From: Christensenella timonensis | GTDB taxonomy: Bacteria > Bacillota > Clostridia > Christensenellales > Christensenellaceae | Direction of reading: 5' to 3' | Length of the DNA stretch: 64,000 nucleotides | Assembly (NCBI RefSeq): GCF_900087015.1 | Contig: NZ_FLKP01000002.1 | Span: forward strand, 1,674,001-1,738,000 | In this document: piece by piece, positions 18,268-28,823 of the stretch | Layout of the letters: each line of letters begins with the position of its first letter | Numbering within the stretch: the first letter of the stretch is position 1 | Translations under genes and position numbers: made by a program | Notes under the pieces: generated by a model | Database searches by the model: none | Told to the model about the DNA's origin: nothing | Seen by the model: the letters and a program-made list of their open reading frames with translations, nothing else

Positions 18268-20367
18268 TTATTGCTGGTCTTCAGCCTTTACACCTTTATG
18301 TGTCAAGTTGATCCTGCCCTGTTTGTCAATCTCGATAACTTTAACAAGCAGCTCGTCGCCAATGTTGCAAACATCTTCGACTTTTTTGACGAATTCATTG
18401 GAGAGGTTTGAAATCCGGCACATGCCTTCCTTGCCGGGAGCCAGTTCCACGAATGCCCCAAAATTCATGATACGCGTTACCTTACCGTTGAATACTTCGC
18501 CGACTTTAACGTCCTTCACGATCGTTTCGATGATCTTGCGCGCTTTTGAAGCCGCTTCATCGTCCGGCGTCAGGATAGAAACGCTTCCGTCGTCTTCAAT
18601 GTCGATCTTCACGCCAGTGTCTTCGATGATCTTGTTGATCACCTTACCGCCGCTGCCGATGACTTCGCGGATTTTGTCCGGATCGATCGTGAAACGGATG
18701 ATCTTCGGTGCATAAGGCGACAAATGATCCTTGGGCGCAGGCATGACTTCCGTCATCTTGTCCAGGATGAATAACCTGCCGCGCAGGGCCTGTGCCAATG
18801 CACGTTCCAAAATTTCCTTATCGATCCCCTTGATCTTGATATCCATCTGGATTGCCGTGATACCCTTTGCGGTACCGGCTACCTTGAAGTCCATATCCCC
18901 GAGGAAGTCCTCCAGGCCCTGGATATCGGTCAGTACGACAATCTTGCCGTTTTCTTCATCTTTGATCAGCCCCATCGCGCAGCCCGCGACCGGCGCTTTG
19001 ATCGGTACGCCCGCGTCCATCAGCGCAAGGCAGCTCGCACATACGCTCGCCTGTGACGTCGAACCATTCGAGCTGATGACCTCGGATACGGAACGGATCG
19101 CGTAGGGGAATTCTTCTTCCGACGGCAGGACGGGTTCCAGCGCCCTGGCAGCCAGTGCGCCATGCCCGATTTCACGCCGCGATGTCGAACGCATCATACG
19201 CGCTTCCCCCGTCGAATACGGCGGCATATTGTAATGATGCATATAGCGCTTGAAATCTTCTTCCGAAATACCGTCAAGGTTCTGGCCTTCGCGCATACCG
19301 CCCAGCGTAACGATATTCATCGCCTGTGTGAGGCCGCGTGTGAATACCGCGCTGCCGTGCGTCCTCGCAAAAATTCCGGTTTCGCACCAGATCGGACGGA
19401 TATCTTCATATTTACGGCCATCCGGGCGCGTTTCGTCATTGACAATCTTGCCGCGGATGACTTCCTTTGTCATATAATAAAGCACGTCCGCAACATCGGC
19501 GGCACTGTCCGGGTACTCTTCTGCAAAGTGCTCGATCACTTCCTGCTTTACCTGATCCTGACGCGTTTCGCGCTCCGTCCTGTCGAACGTATCGACGCTC
19601 CACACTACTTTATCAGCGGCATAGGCACGCACCGCCTCATTGAGCTCGTCCGGAATCTGGTGGATCTCAACTTCCTTTTCGGGCTTGCCGATATCATTTT
19701 TGATGTCTTCAATAAACGCACAGATGCGTTTGATCTCTTCGTGCCCAAAGAGGATCGCGCCCAACATTTCCTCTTCCGTGATCTCATTTGCACCGGCTTC
19801 CACCATCATAACGGCGTCTTTTGTACCGGAAACCGTCAGGTGCAGGCGGCTCTTTTCGCGCTGCTCGCTATCGGGGTTGATCACATATTCGCCGTCTACA
19901 AGGCCTACGACAACCGTACCTGTCGGCCCGGCAAAAGGCAGGCCGGAGATGCTCAGTGCCGCGGAAGAACCGATCATCGCGAAAGCTTCCGGCGGGATAT
20001 CCGTATCTACCGACATGACCGTAGCAATAATCTGTACGTCATTGCGGTAGCCTTTCGGAAAAAGCGGACGGATCGGGCGGTCGATCAGGCGCGCCGCCAA
20101 GATCGCCTTTTCGGAAGGTCTTCCCTCCCGCTTGATAAATCCGCCGGGAATCTTCCCTACGGAATACATTTTTTCTTCAAATTCTACGCTCAGCGGAAAA
20201 AAGTCGATCCCTTCCCTCTGCGTTTTTGATGCTGTGGCAGTTACCAGTACAGCCGTATCCCCGCATCTTACGATGACTTCGCCGTCTGCCTGGAAGGCGT
20301 ACTTACCGCTCTCCACAGTGAGAGTCCGGCCGCCCAGTTCCATTTCATATACATGGTTTTGTTGCAT
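18268..20367 (-). CDS. pnp: Polyribonucleotide nucleotidyltransferase
   Basis: 699 residues. Two RNase PH-like domains (first: [33 protein letters not shown]; second: [21 protein letters not shown] and [10 protein letters not shown]), then a KH domain ([25 protein letters not shown]) and an S1 domain ([21 protein letters not shown]). It is a phosphorolytic 3'-5' exoribonuclease and degradosome component. The GGAGG before the start is 12 nt away, unusually far, and no closer in-frame ATG exists. It follows rpsO, the normal order, with a terminator between them. Confidence 0.97.
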   Translation of the reverse strand: MQQNHVYEMELGGRTLTVESGKYAFQADGEVIVRCGDTAVLVTATASKTQREGIDFFPLSVEFEEKMYSVGKIPGGFIKREGRPSEKAILAARLIDRPIRPLFPKGYRNDVQIIATVMSVDTDIPPEAFAMIGSSAALSISGLPFAGPTGTVVVGLVDGEYVINPDSEQREKSRLHLTVSGTKDAVMMVEAGANEITEEEMLGAILFGHEEIKRICAFIEDIKNDIGKPEKEVEIHQIPDELNEAVRAYAADKVVWSVDTFDRTERETRQDQVKQEVIEHFAEEYPDSAADVADVLYYMTKEVIRGKIVNDETRPDGRKYEDIRPIWCETGIFARTHGSAVFTRGLTQAMNIVTLGGMREGQNLDGISEEDFKRYMHHYNMPPYSTGEARMMRSTSRREIGHGALAARALEPVLPSEEEFPYAIRSVSEVISSNGSTSQASVCASCLALMDAGVPIKAPVAGCAMGLIKDEENGKIVVLTDIQGLEDFLGDMDFKVAGTAKGITAIQMDIKIKGIDKEILERALAQALRGRLFILDKMTEVMPAPKDHLSPYAPKIIRFTIDPDKIREVIGSGGKVINKIIEDTGVKIDIEDDGSVSILTPDDEAASKARKIIETIVKDVKVGEVFNGKVTRIMNFGAFVELAPGKEGMCRISNLSNEFVKKVEDVCNIGDELLVKVIEIDKQGRINLTHKGVKAEDQQ

Positions 20368-20461
20368 AATTTATTCATTCCTCCTGGATTTGATACACCA
20401 TCGTTCCCATATATCCGTCCCTCAAACAATATAAGGCCGGCGGCTATATGACATTTACATG

Positions 20462-20486
20462 AAAAAGAGCGAGAAAACCCCGCTCC
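20462..20486 (-). terminator. Intrinsic terminator of rpsO
   Basis: GAGCG (20481-20485 on minus) pairs with CGCTC (20467-20471), followed by five T on the minus strand. The stem is short but GC-rich, right after the rpsO stop. Confidence 0.65.
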
Positions 20487-20491
20487 ATTTC

Positions 20492-20755
20492 TTATTTTCT
20501 TAAGTTGAGACTTTCGATCAGGCTCCTGTATCTTTCGATATCTTTCTCTTTCAGGTAATTGAGCAAACCTCTTCTCTTACCAACCATTTTCAGCAACCCA
20601 CGTCTTGAGTGCGAGTCCTTATTGAACGCTTTCAGATGTTCGTTCAAGTGGTTGATACGGTATGTGAGAAGCGCAATCTGCACTTCCGGGGAACCAGTGT
20701 CGCCCTCTTTCTGGGCATACTTCTGAATGATCTCTGTCTTTACTGCCTTATCCAT
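20492..20755 (-). CDS. rpsO: Ribosomal protein S15
   Basis: 87 residues, the usual size. Family motifs are [25 protein letters not shown] and [20 protein letters not shown]. It binds the central domain of 16S rRNA in the small subunit. The start at 20755 has GGAGG 8 nt upstream. An in-frame ATG at 20770 overlaps that site and would prepend MEVEK, which is not part of S15. Confidence 0.98.
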   Translation of the reverse strand: MDKAVKTEIIQKYAQKEGDTGSPEVQIALLTYRINHLNEHLKAFNKDSHSRRGLLKMVGKRRGLLNYLKEKDIERYRSLIESLNLRK

Positions 20756-20772
20756 TTTTTCTACCTCCATTT
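20750..20772 (-). promoter_or_regulatory. Strong ribosome-binding site of rpsO, shared word-for-word with atpE
   Basis: These 23 bases around the rpsO start, including ATG-GAGGT and the true ATG, are identical to 55068-55090 in front of atpE. They contain an upstream in-frame ATG fused to the Shine-Dalgarno sequence. Confidence 0.7.
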
Positions 20773-20851
20773 TCTTGTAAATCCCGCAATGCTATGGTGG
20801 CGTCGGAGTGTCGCGCATCAGGGCATCCGGTAAAAGTACACGAGAATTATT

Positions 20852-21772
20852 CTAACATATTATGTAGTCTTTGTAAACCTCTAAATTCTCAAGCATGCCG
20901 CTTGCACTGCGCGCATCACTGGCAATCTGGCGCTTGAGTTCGTCCACATTCGCGAAAGCTTTTTCCCTGCGGATCTGGCGGACAAAATAGACGCGCATCT
21001 CCTCATTGTATACGTCGCCCGAAAAATCCAGGATAAACGTCTCGATATTCGGCGTATCGTCGCTTTTTACCGTTGGTTTTGTCCCTACATTCGTTACCGC
21101 GCTGTAAAGGTTACCGTCCACCTGGGCGATCGTCGCATATACGCCGTATTGCGGCAGCAGCTTGTCTGTCGAGATGTTCGCCGTCGGAAAACCGATTTTC
21201 GAACCAAGATGGTTCCCCTTTTCGATCGTACCGTCCACAAAATAAAAACGCCGTAAAAGCTTTGCCGTCTCTTCCATATTCCCGGCGAGAATCAACTCCC
21301 GGATGTATGAGCTGCTGACTTTTTCGCCATGGTATTCGATACGCGGCATGACGTGCAGGGTATAACCGTATTTTCCACTTTGCTCCCGAAGATAGTCCGT
21401 CGTACCCTCCGCATTTTTTCCAAATCGAAAATCAAAACCGACCGTAATATGCTTTGCATGGAAATCATGGACAAGCCGCTTGATAAATTCCTGCTTCGTC
21501 ATCTGCGAAAACTGCCGGTCAAAGGCCTGTAAATAAAAACCGTCCACTTGCATGTCCGCAAAAATTTCTTCTTTTTCCTGCAGCGTATAAATATTTTTGT
21601 ACGCTGCGTGGTTCGGCTTCCCGTCAAACGTATAAACCAGAGAAAAAAGGCCCTCTTGGTTTTCAATATCCTCGATCAGCGTCCTGTGCCCTTCGTGTAC
21701 TCCGTCAAACAGCCCGATCGCCACCGCTGTATCCTGCCGTATCGGCAAATCATCTTGTGTCAATATTTTCAT
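20852..21772 (-). CDS. ribF: Bifunctional riboflavin kinase / FAD synthetase
   Basis: 306 residues. The N-terminal nucleotidyltransferase domain has AIGLFDGVHEGHRTLIED and VGFDFRFGKNAEG. The C-terminal kinase domain has GTIEKGNHLGSKIGFPTANI and the NVGTKPTV / NIETFILDF motifs. It makes FMN then FAD from riboflavin. The start at 21772 is chosen because MKILTQDDLP fits the family and the longer frame to 21859 overlaps truB. It follows truB by 2 nt, as in most Firmicutes. Confidence 0.95.
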   Translation of the reverse strand: MKILTQDDLPIRQDTAVAIGLFDGVHEGHRTLIEDIENQEGLFSLVYTFDGKPNHAAYKNIYTLQEKEEIFADMQVDGFYLQAFDRQFSQMTKQEFIKRLVHDFHAKHITVGFDFRFGKNAEGTTDYLREQSGKYGYTLHVMPRIEYHGEKVSSSYIRELILAGNMEETAKLLRRFYFVDGTIEKGNHLGSKIGFPTANISTDKLLPQYGVYATIAQVDGNLYSAVTNVGTKPTVKSDDTPNIETFILDFSGDVYNEEMRVYFVRQIRREKAFANVDELKRQIASDARSASGMLENLEVYKDYIIC

Positions 21773-21774
21773 GC

Positions 21775-22668
21775 CTACCCCTCGCGCAGTTTGAGCATCG
21801 AAACGATTTTCAGCATATCCGCTGCGCGTTTTCCAATCCCAATCAGTTCGTTCCTGCAATAGACGGCATAAGTAACGCCGCTTTCCACCTGCAGGTTTGG
21901 TGCCTTATTCAAATCAACGGGCGTCCCCGTTGTCAGGATATCATATAAATATCCTCCGCAGCATATGCGGGGCATAAAATCCAGCGCCGTTTCAAGGGGG
22001 ATCATGGCCCTGCCGATTTCCTGCGTTTTGCACAACGCCTCCAGTTCATCCAGTGTCCACGCATCCTCGATCCTGTAGCCGCCTGTTTTTGTACGCATTA
22101 AAAACGACGTATAGGCATAGGCGCCGAGTGCGCGTCCCATATCTGCACACAGGCTTCTGATATATGTCCCTTTGGAACATTGCACTTTCAGCAAAAAACG
22201 GTTCTTTTCCGCATGCAGGATGTCGATCGCATGGATACACACCTCACGAGGAGGTTTTTCCACTTCGATTCCCTTGCGGGCCAGCTGATAGAGCTTCCTG
22301 CCCTCGTGCTTGATGGCCGAATACATGGGCGGCCGCTGCATGACCGTCCCCAGAAATCGCGGAATGACCCTTTGCAGGTCGTCCCGCGAAACAAAAGTAT
22401 CCGCGCGGTTTATGATTACGCCATAGCTGTCCTGCGTATCCGTTTCCGCTCCAAAGCAGATCTCCGCGATATATTCCTTTTCAGCCGCCATGATATAGTC
22501 CGCGACTTTTGTCGCCCGTCCGACGCACACGGGAAGCACTCCCGCCGCCCCCGGGTCAAGCGTACCCGTATGCCCTGTCTTGCGCACGCCCAACATACGC
22601 CGCAGGCGCGTCACCACATCGCTTGAGGTCATCGCCGGCGGCTTCAACACATTCAGGACGCCGTTCAT
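21775..22668 (-). CDS. truB: tRNA pseudouridine-55 synthase
   Basis: 297 residues. MNGVLNVLKPPAMTSSDVVTRLRRML starts the protein. The catalytic motif is VRKTGHTGTLDPGAAGVLPVCVG with the nucleophilic Asp; RPPMYSAIKHEGRKLYQLARKG and the C-terminal PUA-like part follow. It modifies U55 in the T-loop of tRNAs. The ATG at 22668 overlaps the nrnA stop as ATGA. Confidence 0.96.
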   Translation of the reverse strand: MNGVLNVLKPPAMTSSDVVTRLRRMLGVRKTGHTGTLDPGAAGVLPVCVGRATKVADYIMAAEKEYIAEICFGAETDTQDSYGVIINRADTFVSRDDLQRVIPRFLGTVMQRPPMYSAIKHEGRKLYQLARKGIEVEKPPREVCIHAIDILHAEKNRFLLKVQCSKGTYIRSLCADMGRALGAYAYTSFLMRTKTGGYRIEDAWTLDELEALCKTQEIGRAMIPLETALDFMPRICCGGYLYDILTTGTPVDLNKAPNLQVESGVTYAVYCRNELIGIGKRAADMLKIVSMLKLREG

Positions 22669-23615
22669 TGCAGGTGATTCTCCGCCGATTTGTCGATCCG
22701 TTCCAGAATATCGTAGATATTGCCTTTCATCATGCAGCCTGCCGCTTTGGTATGCCCGCCGCCGCCGCACTGCGCCGCCATAGCGCCCACATCCGCATAA
22801 TCGTTGGAACGGAAACTAACTTTATAGGTATCCTTGCTCATTTCACGAACAAACACCGCGATCTCGACGCCATCCACTTCACGCGCATAATTGATCAGTA
22901 TCTCGCAATCCTCGACAAGCGCGCCCGTTTCCTCAAGGTCGGACAGCGTGATCACCGAAACAGCCAGCCGCCCGTCCTTCGCAAAACGCATCTTATCAAT
23001 AAAACGGGCGATCAGCTTCGTCGCTCCCAGGGAGCGCCTGTTGAAAATCTGGTCGGCCATCTCAACAAGCGGGAAACCGCACTGCATCAACTGCGAAAAG
23101 GTTGCCAAGGTCTTTTCCGTGGTATTGGAATATGTGAAATTGCCGCTGTCTGTCGCGATCGCCATATAGATCGCCATCGCCGTCGTCCGGTCGATATCGA
23201 TCCCCAGCTTGCCAAGCAGCTCAAAAATAATTTCGCCTGTCGCCGCCGCTTCCTCCACATAATTGACCTTACCGTAATCCGTATTGGAGATATGGTGGTC
23301 GATATTGCAGTTTGGCTTGCTCAAAAAAATCTCCTGTGCATCGGAAAGGCGGGGAAGCGTCGCGCAATCTACGCTGATCGCCGCATCATATGCCTCTTCC
23401 TTTACATCGCCGATCAAGCGGTAAAGCGGTTTAAACTCTTCAAACGCAAGCTTTTTCGGAGGTTCTGACAATAAAATAACCTCGGCTTTTTTGCCAAGAT
23501 TATCGAGCCCCCGCGCGAGGGCATAAGCGCTCCCGAGCGCATCCCCATCGGGGTGGAGATGCGTCAGGATCGCAAAGTTTTCGTGTTCTTTGATAAAGCC
23601 GATTACTTCTTTCAT
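22665..23615 (-). CDS. nrnA: DHH-family nanoRNase / 3',5'-bisphosphate nucleotidase
   Basis: 316 residues. DHH phosphoesterase motifs: LTHLHPDGDALGSAYAL, ISVDCA and NIDHHISNTDYG; the DHHA1 domain ends with GGGGHTKAAGCMM. NrnA degrades short oligoribonucleotides and pAp. Its place between rbfA and truB is conserved in Firmicutes (YtqI/NrnA-like). It overlaps the rbfA stop by 4 nt. Confidence 0.92.
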   Translation of the reverse strand: MKEVIGFIKEHENFAILTHLHPDGDALGSAYALARGLDNLGKKAEVILLSEPPKKLAFEEFKPLYRLIGDVKEEAYDAAISVDCATLPRLSDAQEIFLSKPNCNIDHHISNTDYGKVNYVEEAAATGEIIFELLGKLGIDIDRTTAMAIYMAIATDSGNFTYSNTTEKTLATFSQLMQCGFPLVEMADQIFNRRSLGATKLIARFIDKMRFAKDGRLAVSVITLSDLEETGALVEDCEILINYAREVDGVEIAVFVREMSKDTYKVSFRSNDYADVGAMAAQCGGGGHTKAAGCMMKGNIYDILERIDKSAENHLQ

Positions 23616-23971
23616 TCACTGTCCTTACTGTTGACGTCATCCAGAATTTTGGAAATCTTGATGCTGTATTCAATGGAATCATCCAATACAAAGGAAAGCT
23701 CCGGTACACGCCTCAAATCCACCGCTTTTGCAAGCTTTGTACGGATAAAGGACGCGCCATGATTGAGCGCGTCGACAGACGCATGGCGTTTCTTGTCCGA
23801 CGCATCGTAGACGCTGATATATACTTTGGCAAATTTGAGGTCGGAGGTAATTTCCACCCTCGTTACGCTCGTCATCGCAGAGAGCCTGTCGTCCTTGACG
23901 TCGGTACGGATGATATCCGCAAGCGCGCGCTTGACTTCCTCGTCGATCCTGTTCATTCTGTTTGTTGACAT
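23612..23971 (-). CDS. rbfA: Ribosome-binding factor A
   Basis: 119 residues, typical KH-like single-domain protein. MNRIDEEVKRALADIIRTDVKD and VTRVEITSDLKFAKVYISVY are the family stretches, ending with RVPELSFVLDDSIEYSIKISKIL. It helps 16S 5'-end maturation. It lies 10 nt after infB, the standard order. Confidence 0.96.
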   Translation of the reverse strand: MSTNRMNRIDEEVKRALADIIRTDVKDDRLSAMTSVTRVEITSDLKFAKVYISVYDASDKKRHASVDALNHGASFIRTKLAKAVDLRRVPELSFVLDDSIEYSIKISKILDDVNSKDSE

Positions 23972-23981
23972 TTCAAGACAC

Positions 23982-26477
23982 CTACCGTTCTATTTCGCGC
24001 ATCTCAAAGCATTCAATAACGTCGCCTTCCTTAAGATCGTTGTAGTTATCGAGGGAGAGGCCACATTCGTACCCTTGCGCGACTTCTTTCGCATCGTCCT
24101 TGAATCGCTTCAATGAACTCAGCGTTCCTTCATATATAACCACATTATCCCGCAGCAAACGAACCTGGCAATTGCGCTTTACAACGCCGTCCGTTACATA
24201 GCAGCCAGCAATCGTTCCGACGCTCGAAACCTTGAACGTTTGGCGCACCTCCGCATGGCCGATCACGGCTTCTTCGTATTCCGGTTCCAGCATGCCCTTC
24301 ATGGCTGCTGTGATATCCTCAATCGCCTTATAAATAATGCGGTACAAACGGACGTCGACCTTTTCATGCTCGGCCGCAGCCATCGCCATATTGTCCGGGC
24401 GCACGTTGAAGCCGATGATGATCGCGTTCGCCGCCGAGGCCAGCATCACGTCTGTTTCCGTGATCGCACCTACGCCGCAATGGATCGCGCGCACACGCAC
24501 TTCATCATTCGATAGCTTCTCCAAAGACTGGCGTACCGCTTCCACAGAACCTTGTACATCCGCCTTGATGACGATATTGAGATCCTTGATCTGGCCCTCC
24601 GCGATCTGGCTGAAAAGATCGTCCAAAGATACCTTGGACATCTTCTTGAGCATTTCCGCTTTCTGCCGGTCTTTCCGTTCTTCCGCGACCTGCTTGGTAA
24701 GCTTGTCTGCCGGTGCCGCGTGCAGGATGTCGCCTGCGGCGGGAACCTCCGAAAACCCAATCACCTCAACAGGCTGTGACGGCAGCGCCTCGTCGACCAT
24801 CTGCCCCCTGTCGTTCACCATTGCGCGCACACGGCCGTATGCCGTTCCTGCAACGATCGTATCCCCAACCTTAAGGGTTCCCGTCTGTACCAAAACAGTC
24901 GCGACCGGGCCGCGGCCCTTATCGAGCTGCGCCTCCACGATCGTTCCCCTCGCAAGGCGATCCGGGTTTGCTTTCAATTCCTGTACGTCCGCAACCAGCA
25001 GGATCATTTCGAGAAGCTTGTCGATCCCTTCGCCCGTCTTTGCGGACACTGGTACGACGATCGTATCCCCGCCCCATTCCTCGGGCAGCAATTCGTATTC
25101 CGTCAATTCCTGCATGATCTTCTGCGGGTTCGCATTTTCACGGTCGATCTTGTTGATCGCAACGATGATCGGAACTCCCGCGGATTTTGCATGGTTGATC
25201 GCTTCCACGGTCTGCGGCATAACGCCGTCGTCCGCCGCGACAACGATGATCGCTACGTCCGTGACCTGTGCGCCCCGTGCACGCATCGCCGTAAAAGCTT
25301 CATGTCCCGGCGTATCGATGAAGGTGATCTTTTCCCCATTCAATTCGACCTGGTACGCGCCGATGTGCTGCGTGATCCCGCCCGCTTCGTTTTCCGTTAC
25401 CTTGGAAAGCCTGATCTTGTCGAGCAGGGAGGTTTTACCATGGTCAACATGTCCCATGATCGTAACGATCGGCGGACGCTTGACAAGCTGTTCCTCCGTA
25501 TCTTCCGCTTCATCCACGAGGATATCTTCGGCTGTTTGCGCAATTTTCTGCTCCAGCTCGATGTCATATTCGCTCGCGATCAGCTGTGCCGTATCAAAAT
25601 CGATTTGAGAGTTGATAGTAGACATCATGCCGAGCAGCAATAGCTTTTTGAGGATTTCCGATACCGGTTTGCCAATTTTTTCAGAGAACAGCTTAACGGA
25701 AATCGTTTCCTCTGTAATCGTCGCCTTCTCGATTTTGATTGGTTCGATCACCGTCTTAGGCTGCTGTTGCTGCTTTTTATGGCGCTTTCTGGAACCCTTC
25801 GGAAAATCATCCTCATCGATCGCAAAAACGCGTTCTTTGATTTTCGGACGCTTATTACGGTCGTCTTCCTGCTGTTTCTTGCTCTTACCGTGATCGAAAC
25901 CGCCGCCCGGCTTTTTGGAGGAGAATTTCTTCTCCGGACGCGCTTCCGTTGTTGTCCCTGCTGTCTGTGGGCGCTGCGGCCTGCGCGAATCCCCGGCATC
26001 CTGCCTGGGGGCCGGCTTCCTGTCTTCCGGACGCTTATTCTCAAATGCCCGCTTTGCTTCCTGTGGTTTTCTCTGTTCGCTTTTTTGTGCCGCGGGGGTA
26101 TTCTGCGGCTTATTCTCCCGAACAGAAACAACTTCTTCAGGTTTTATGCTTTCTTTCACAGTTTCCTGTTTGATGCTTTTCGCAGGCTCTTCCACTGTCT
26201 TTGCAACAGCTTCCGGTTCTTTCGCGCTCTCTTTTGCTTCCTGCTCTTTTTGCGCAGCAAGCTCCTGCTCGCGCTGCTCTTTCAAACGCTGCTCTTCGCG
26301 CTCGGCACGCGCTTTTTCATTTTTGATTTTTTCTATATCAAGAATCTTTGTTTCGATCGCCTTGATTTCTTTGATTTGCGCCTCTGCGTCCGTCTGCATT
26401 TCCAAAATCGTATTGAAAACAGACTGCGCGTTGCTCAACAGGTTTTTGTTCGATTCCAAAATTTTAATCTTGCTCAA
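23982..26477 (-). CDS. infB: Translation initiation factor IF-2
   Basis: 831 residues from a TTG start at 26477, which has GGGGGTGA 6-12 nt upstream and gives [14 protein letters not shown], an IF2-like N-terminus. The first in-frame ATGs lie either inside the upstream gene or 26 codons later. After a long Lys/Glu/Gln/Pro-rich linker (about 40-250) comes an IF2_N module ([22 protein letters not shown]), the GTPase domain ([33 protein letters not shown]) and beta-barrel domains. It brings initiator tRNA to the ribosome. The start overlaps the preceding gene by 14 nt. Confidence 0.95.
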   Translation of the reverse strand: MSKIKILESNKNLLSNAQSVFNTILEMQTDAEAQIKEIKAIETKILDIEKIKNEKARAEREEQRLKEQREQELAAQKEQEAKESAKEPEAVAKTVEEPAKSIKQETVKESIKPEEVVSVRENKPQNTPAAQKSEQRKPQEAKRAFENKRPEDRKPAPRQDAGDSRRPQRPQTAGTTTEARPEKKFSSKKPGGGFDHGKSKKQQEDDRNKRPKIKERVFAIDEDDFPKGSRKRHKKQQQQPKTVIEPIKIEKATITEETISVKLFSEKIGKPVSEILKKLLLLGMMSTINSQIDFDTAQLIASEYDIELEQKIAQTAEDILVDEAEDTEEQLVKRPPIVTIMGHVDHGKTSLLDKIRLSKVTENEAGGITQHIGAYQVELNGEKITFIDTPGHEAFTAMRARGAQVTDVAIIVVAADDGVMPQTVEAINHAKSAGVPIIVAINKIDRENANPQKIMQELTEYELLPEEWGGDTIVVPVSAKTGEGIDKLLEMILLVADVQELKANPDRLARGTIVEAQLDKGRGPVATVLVQTGTLKVGDTIVAGTAYGRVRAMVNDRGQMVDEALPSQPVEVIGFSEVPAAGDILHAAPADKLTKQVAEERKDRQKAEMLKKMSKVSLDDLFSQIAEGQIKDLNIVIKADVQGSVEAVRQSLEKLSNDEVRVRAIHCGVGAITETDVMLASAANAIIIGFNVRPDNMAMAAAEHEKVDVRLYRIIYKAIEDITAAMKGMLEPEYEEAVIGHAEVRQTFKVSSVGTIAGCYVTDGVVKRNCQVRLLRDNVVIYEGTLSSLKRFKDDAKEVAQGYECGLSLDNYNDLKEGDVIECFEMREIER

Positions 26478-26805
26478 TGATTTCACCCCCGGAAGTAGTG
26501 TGGTATTTTTCCCATGCATGCTTTGCAAAATCCGGACACACTATCCCAATAATTTTATTGTTTGGTTTATTCAGGCTCCTGCCCAGTACATCGTCCTCAT
26601 TTAGAACGATGATCCTCGTTTTATAATAACTGCACGCGTCACGGAACGCCTTTTTAGTGGGTTCCGACGCATTCCCGTCCAAAACGACCAGCTTTACCCT
26701 GCCGCTTTTGATTCCTTTATCAACAGATTCAGCGCCATAGACGACCTTGCCTGCGCGGGCTGCCAGCCCCAGAAAATCGAGGAATTTATTTCTTTGCATA
26801 CCCAT
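26464..26805 (-). CDS. L7Ae-family k-turn RNA-binding protein (YlxQ-like)
   Basis: 113 residues with the L7Ae/L30e fold: [48 protein letters not shown]. The family binds kink-turn RNA; YlxQ proteins in the nusA-infB operon have no settled function. Start at 26805 (MGMQRNKF) or 26799 (MQRNKF) is equally plausible behind GAGGGC. It overlaps ylxR by 20 nt and infB by 14 nt. Because one OLE-binding protein (OapC) belongs to this superfamily, it is a candidate partner for the OLE RNA 15 kb away, but that is inference only. Confidence 0.88.
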   Translation of the reverse strand: MGMQRNKFLDFLGLAARAGKVVYGAESVDKGIKSGRVKLVVLDGNASEPTKKAFRDACSYYKTRIIVLNEDDVLGRSLNKPNNKIIGIVCPDFAKHAWEKYHTTSGGEIIEQD

Positions 26806-27061
26806 CCGCCGCCCTCATCAGTTCCTCATACAATGCGTCGTCCATCCGGCAGCGCATCGCCTTGCCGAATATCTTTCTGGCTTTTTCGATGCATGCGGCA
26901 TCCGGGCACACATAGGCCCCTCGTCCGCCCTGCTGCTTTCCTGTCAGGTCTGCCCGGTAATTCCCATCGCGCGATTTTACTATGCGTATCAGCTCTTGCT
27001 TTGGCTTGCTCTTCCGGCAGGCGATGCAAGTACGCAGCGGAAGATGCTTCTGTTTATCCAT
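26786..27061 (-). CDS. ylxR: YlxR-family RNA-binding protein (RnpM-like)
   Basis: 91 residues. The family signature LRTCIACRKSKPKQELIRIVKS is at residues 9-30, followed by GRGAYVCPDAACIEKARK. In Bacillus this protein (RnpM) binds RNase P RNA and modulates it. It lies 6 nt after nusA and overlaps the L7Ae-type gene by 20 nt, so nusA-ylxR-ylxQ-infB are tightly packed. Confidence 0.93.
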   Translation of the reverse strand: MDKQKHLPLRTCIACRKSKPKQELIRIVKSRDGNYRADLTGKQQGGRGAYVCPDAACIEKARKIFGKAMRCRMDDALYEELMRAADGYAKK

Positions 27062-27067
27062 TCCCTA

Positions 27068-28267
27068 TTACTCGTTCTGCTCGTCTTCCCCTTCGGCAGC
27101 TTCTTCCAGCGTGTCCAGTAAGACGTCTTCTTCCACTTCTTCGACCGCTTCTTCCTCGTTGAGTTCGTCTACAAGGTCAAACTCATCCGAAATCGTCGTG
27201 TCCGCATTGGCGAAATCTTCCCCAAATACTTCCTGCTCCGTCTGAGACTGGCTCTTGATATCGATCTTCCAACCTGTCAGTTTTGCGGCCAGGCGCGCAT
27301 TCTGCCCTTCCTTACCGATCGCCAGCGACAGCTGGTAATCCGGCACGATGACCTTCGCGGCTTTTTCATCTTCATTGATCTGAACCATCACGACTTTTGC
27401 CGGACGCAATGCATTGGCAATAAACTCGATCGCATCCGAGCTCCATGGCACAACGTCGATCTTTTCCCCATTCAGCTCCTCAACGACTCTTTCGATCCGC
27501 GTACCCTTGTGCCCAACGCAGGCGCCTACCGGATCGATATCCTTTTCATCGCTCCAAACGGCTATTTTTGTCCGTCCGCCCGCCTCGCGCGCGATGCTCT
27601 TGATCTGTACGACGTTCTGGCGGATTTCAGGCACTTCCAGCTCGAATAAGCGTTTGATCAGGGATGGGTGCGTACGGGACACAATGATCTGCGGCCCCTT
27701 GTTCGTCTTTTTCACTTCCAGCACATAGACCTTGATACGGTCGTTGATATTGTATTGTTCCGTATAAACCGTTTCGCTGACGGGAATGATCCCTTCCGCG
27801 CGTCCCAGCTCAACATATACGTTTCCACGCTCGATGCGGTGCACGATCGCCGTCAGTACCTCGTTTTCCTTTTCGGCATACTGGTCATAGATGATGCCGC
27901 GCTCCGCTTCACGGATACGCTGCACGACCACCTGCTTTGCAGTCTGCGCCGCAATACGTCCGAAATCGCGGGGCGTAACCTCTGTTTCCACAACATCGCC
28001 CACTTCGTATTTATCATGGATCTCCCGCGCTTCCTCCAAAGTTATCTCCGTCTCCGGATCTTCTATCTCCGCAACCACATTCTTGATCGCAAAAACTTTG
28101 ATCTCGCCCGTATCTCCGTCGATTTCCACACGTGCGTTCTGGTCTGTGCCGAAATGTCTCTTATATGCCGAAATCAGCGCGGTCTCTATCGCTTCCAGTA
28201 AAATATCCTTTTTTATTCCCTTATCGTGCTCCAGGTCACTTAAGGCTTCCATAAATTCCGTATTCAT
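27068..28267 (-). CDS. nusA: Transcription factor NusA
   Basis: 399 residues. The N-terminal RNAP-binding domain ([40 protein letters not shown]) is followed by S1 ([33 protein letters not shown]), KH1 ([29 protein letters not shown]) and KH2 ([28 protein letters not shown]). An acidic tail of about 55 residues follows, longer than in Bacillus NusA. It controls pausing, termination and antitermination. The ATG at 28267 has AAGGAG 7 nt upstream; a TTG at 28273 is less likely. Confidence 0.97.
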   Translation of the reverse strand: MNTEFMEALSDLEHDKGIKKDILLEAIETALISAYKRHFGTDQNARVEIDGDTGEIKVFAIKNVVAEIEDPETEITLEEAREIHDKYEVGDVVETEVTPRDFGRIAAQTAKQVVVQRIREAERGIIYDQYAEKENEVLTAIVHRIERGNVYVELGRAEGIIPVSETVYTEQYNINDRIKVYVLEVKKTNKGPQIIVSRTHPSLIKRLFELEVPEIRQNVVQIKSIAREAGGRTKIAVWSDEKDIDPVGACVGHKGTRIERVVEELNGEKIDVVPWSSDAIEFIANALRPAKVVMVQINEDEKAAKVIVPDYQLSLAIGKEGQNARLAAKLTGWKIDIKSQSQTEQEVFGEDFANADTTISDEFDLVDELNEEEAVEEVEEDVLLDTLEEAAEGEDEQNE

Positions 28268-28279
28268 AGCCAATCTCCT

Positions 28280-28738
28280 TTATATGTCTAAATGCAAATT
28301 CATTTTTGCAACTTCACTTTTTTCAAAGACAATCTCATGTTCTTCCGTTTCGATCGTTACCGTATTGTCGGTATATCCCGTCAGCACGCCCACAAAAAGT
28401 TTGCTGCCCTCAAACGGCTTATAAAGCTTGATATCGATTTCCTTGCCCATGCTGCGGACAAAATCGCCCTCCGTTTTCAGCTCGCGATCCAGCCCCGGCG
28501 ATGAAACGCACAGGCAATAACTTTCCGCGATCGGATCCCGCTCGTCGAGCACCGCCTCGATCGCGCGGCTCGCCTGCTCACAGTCGTCTAAAAGCACGCC
28601 GCCGTCCTTATCGATATAAACCGTCAGCATCCACTCCTGCCCTTGTTTAGCATACTCTGTATCGATATAGATAAGTCCCATATCCTCAACGATAGGACGG
28701 GCGATTTCCTCCACCGCCGACTTTACATTTTTCGCCAT
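28280..28738 (-). CDS. rimP: Ribosome maturation factor RimP
   Basis: 152 residues. Motifs include GLIYIDTEYAKQGQEWMLTVYIDKDGGVLLDDCEQASRAIEAVLDE and YCLCVSSPGLDRELKTEGDF. It assists 30S assembly. It is the first gene of the rimP-nusA-ylxR-ylxQ-infB-rbfA-nrnA-truB-ribF-rpsO run, preceded by a 131-nt leader with notable inverted repeats. Confidence 0.95.
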   Translation of the reverse strand: MAKNVKSAVEEIARPIVEDMGLIYIDTEYAKQGQEWMLTVYIDKDGGVLLDDCEQASRAIEAVLDERDPIAESYCLCVSSPGLDRELKTEGDFVRSMGKEIDIKLYKPFEGSKLFVGVLTGYTDNTVTIETEEHEIVFEKSEVAKMNLHLDI

Positions 28739-28770
28739 TTTTTCTCCAAAAATTCGTATTTATAATGCGA

Positions 28771-28795
28771 AAGAGTGGGCGTCAATCCCACTCTT
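28771..28795 (-). promoter_or_regulatory. Leader hairpin upstream of rimP-nusA
   Basis: A perfect 9-bp stem (AAGAGTGGG 28771-28779 with CCCACTCTT 28787-28795, 7-nt loop) lies about 35 nt before the rimP start. No T-run follows on the minus strand, so it is not a canonical terminator. It could be a regulatory or processing stem for this translation operon. Confidence 0.5.
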
Positions 28796-28823
28796 CGATG
28801 CTAGCATCCTATTAACATTATAT

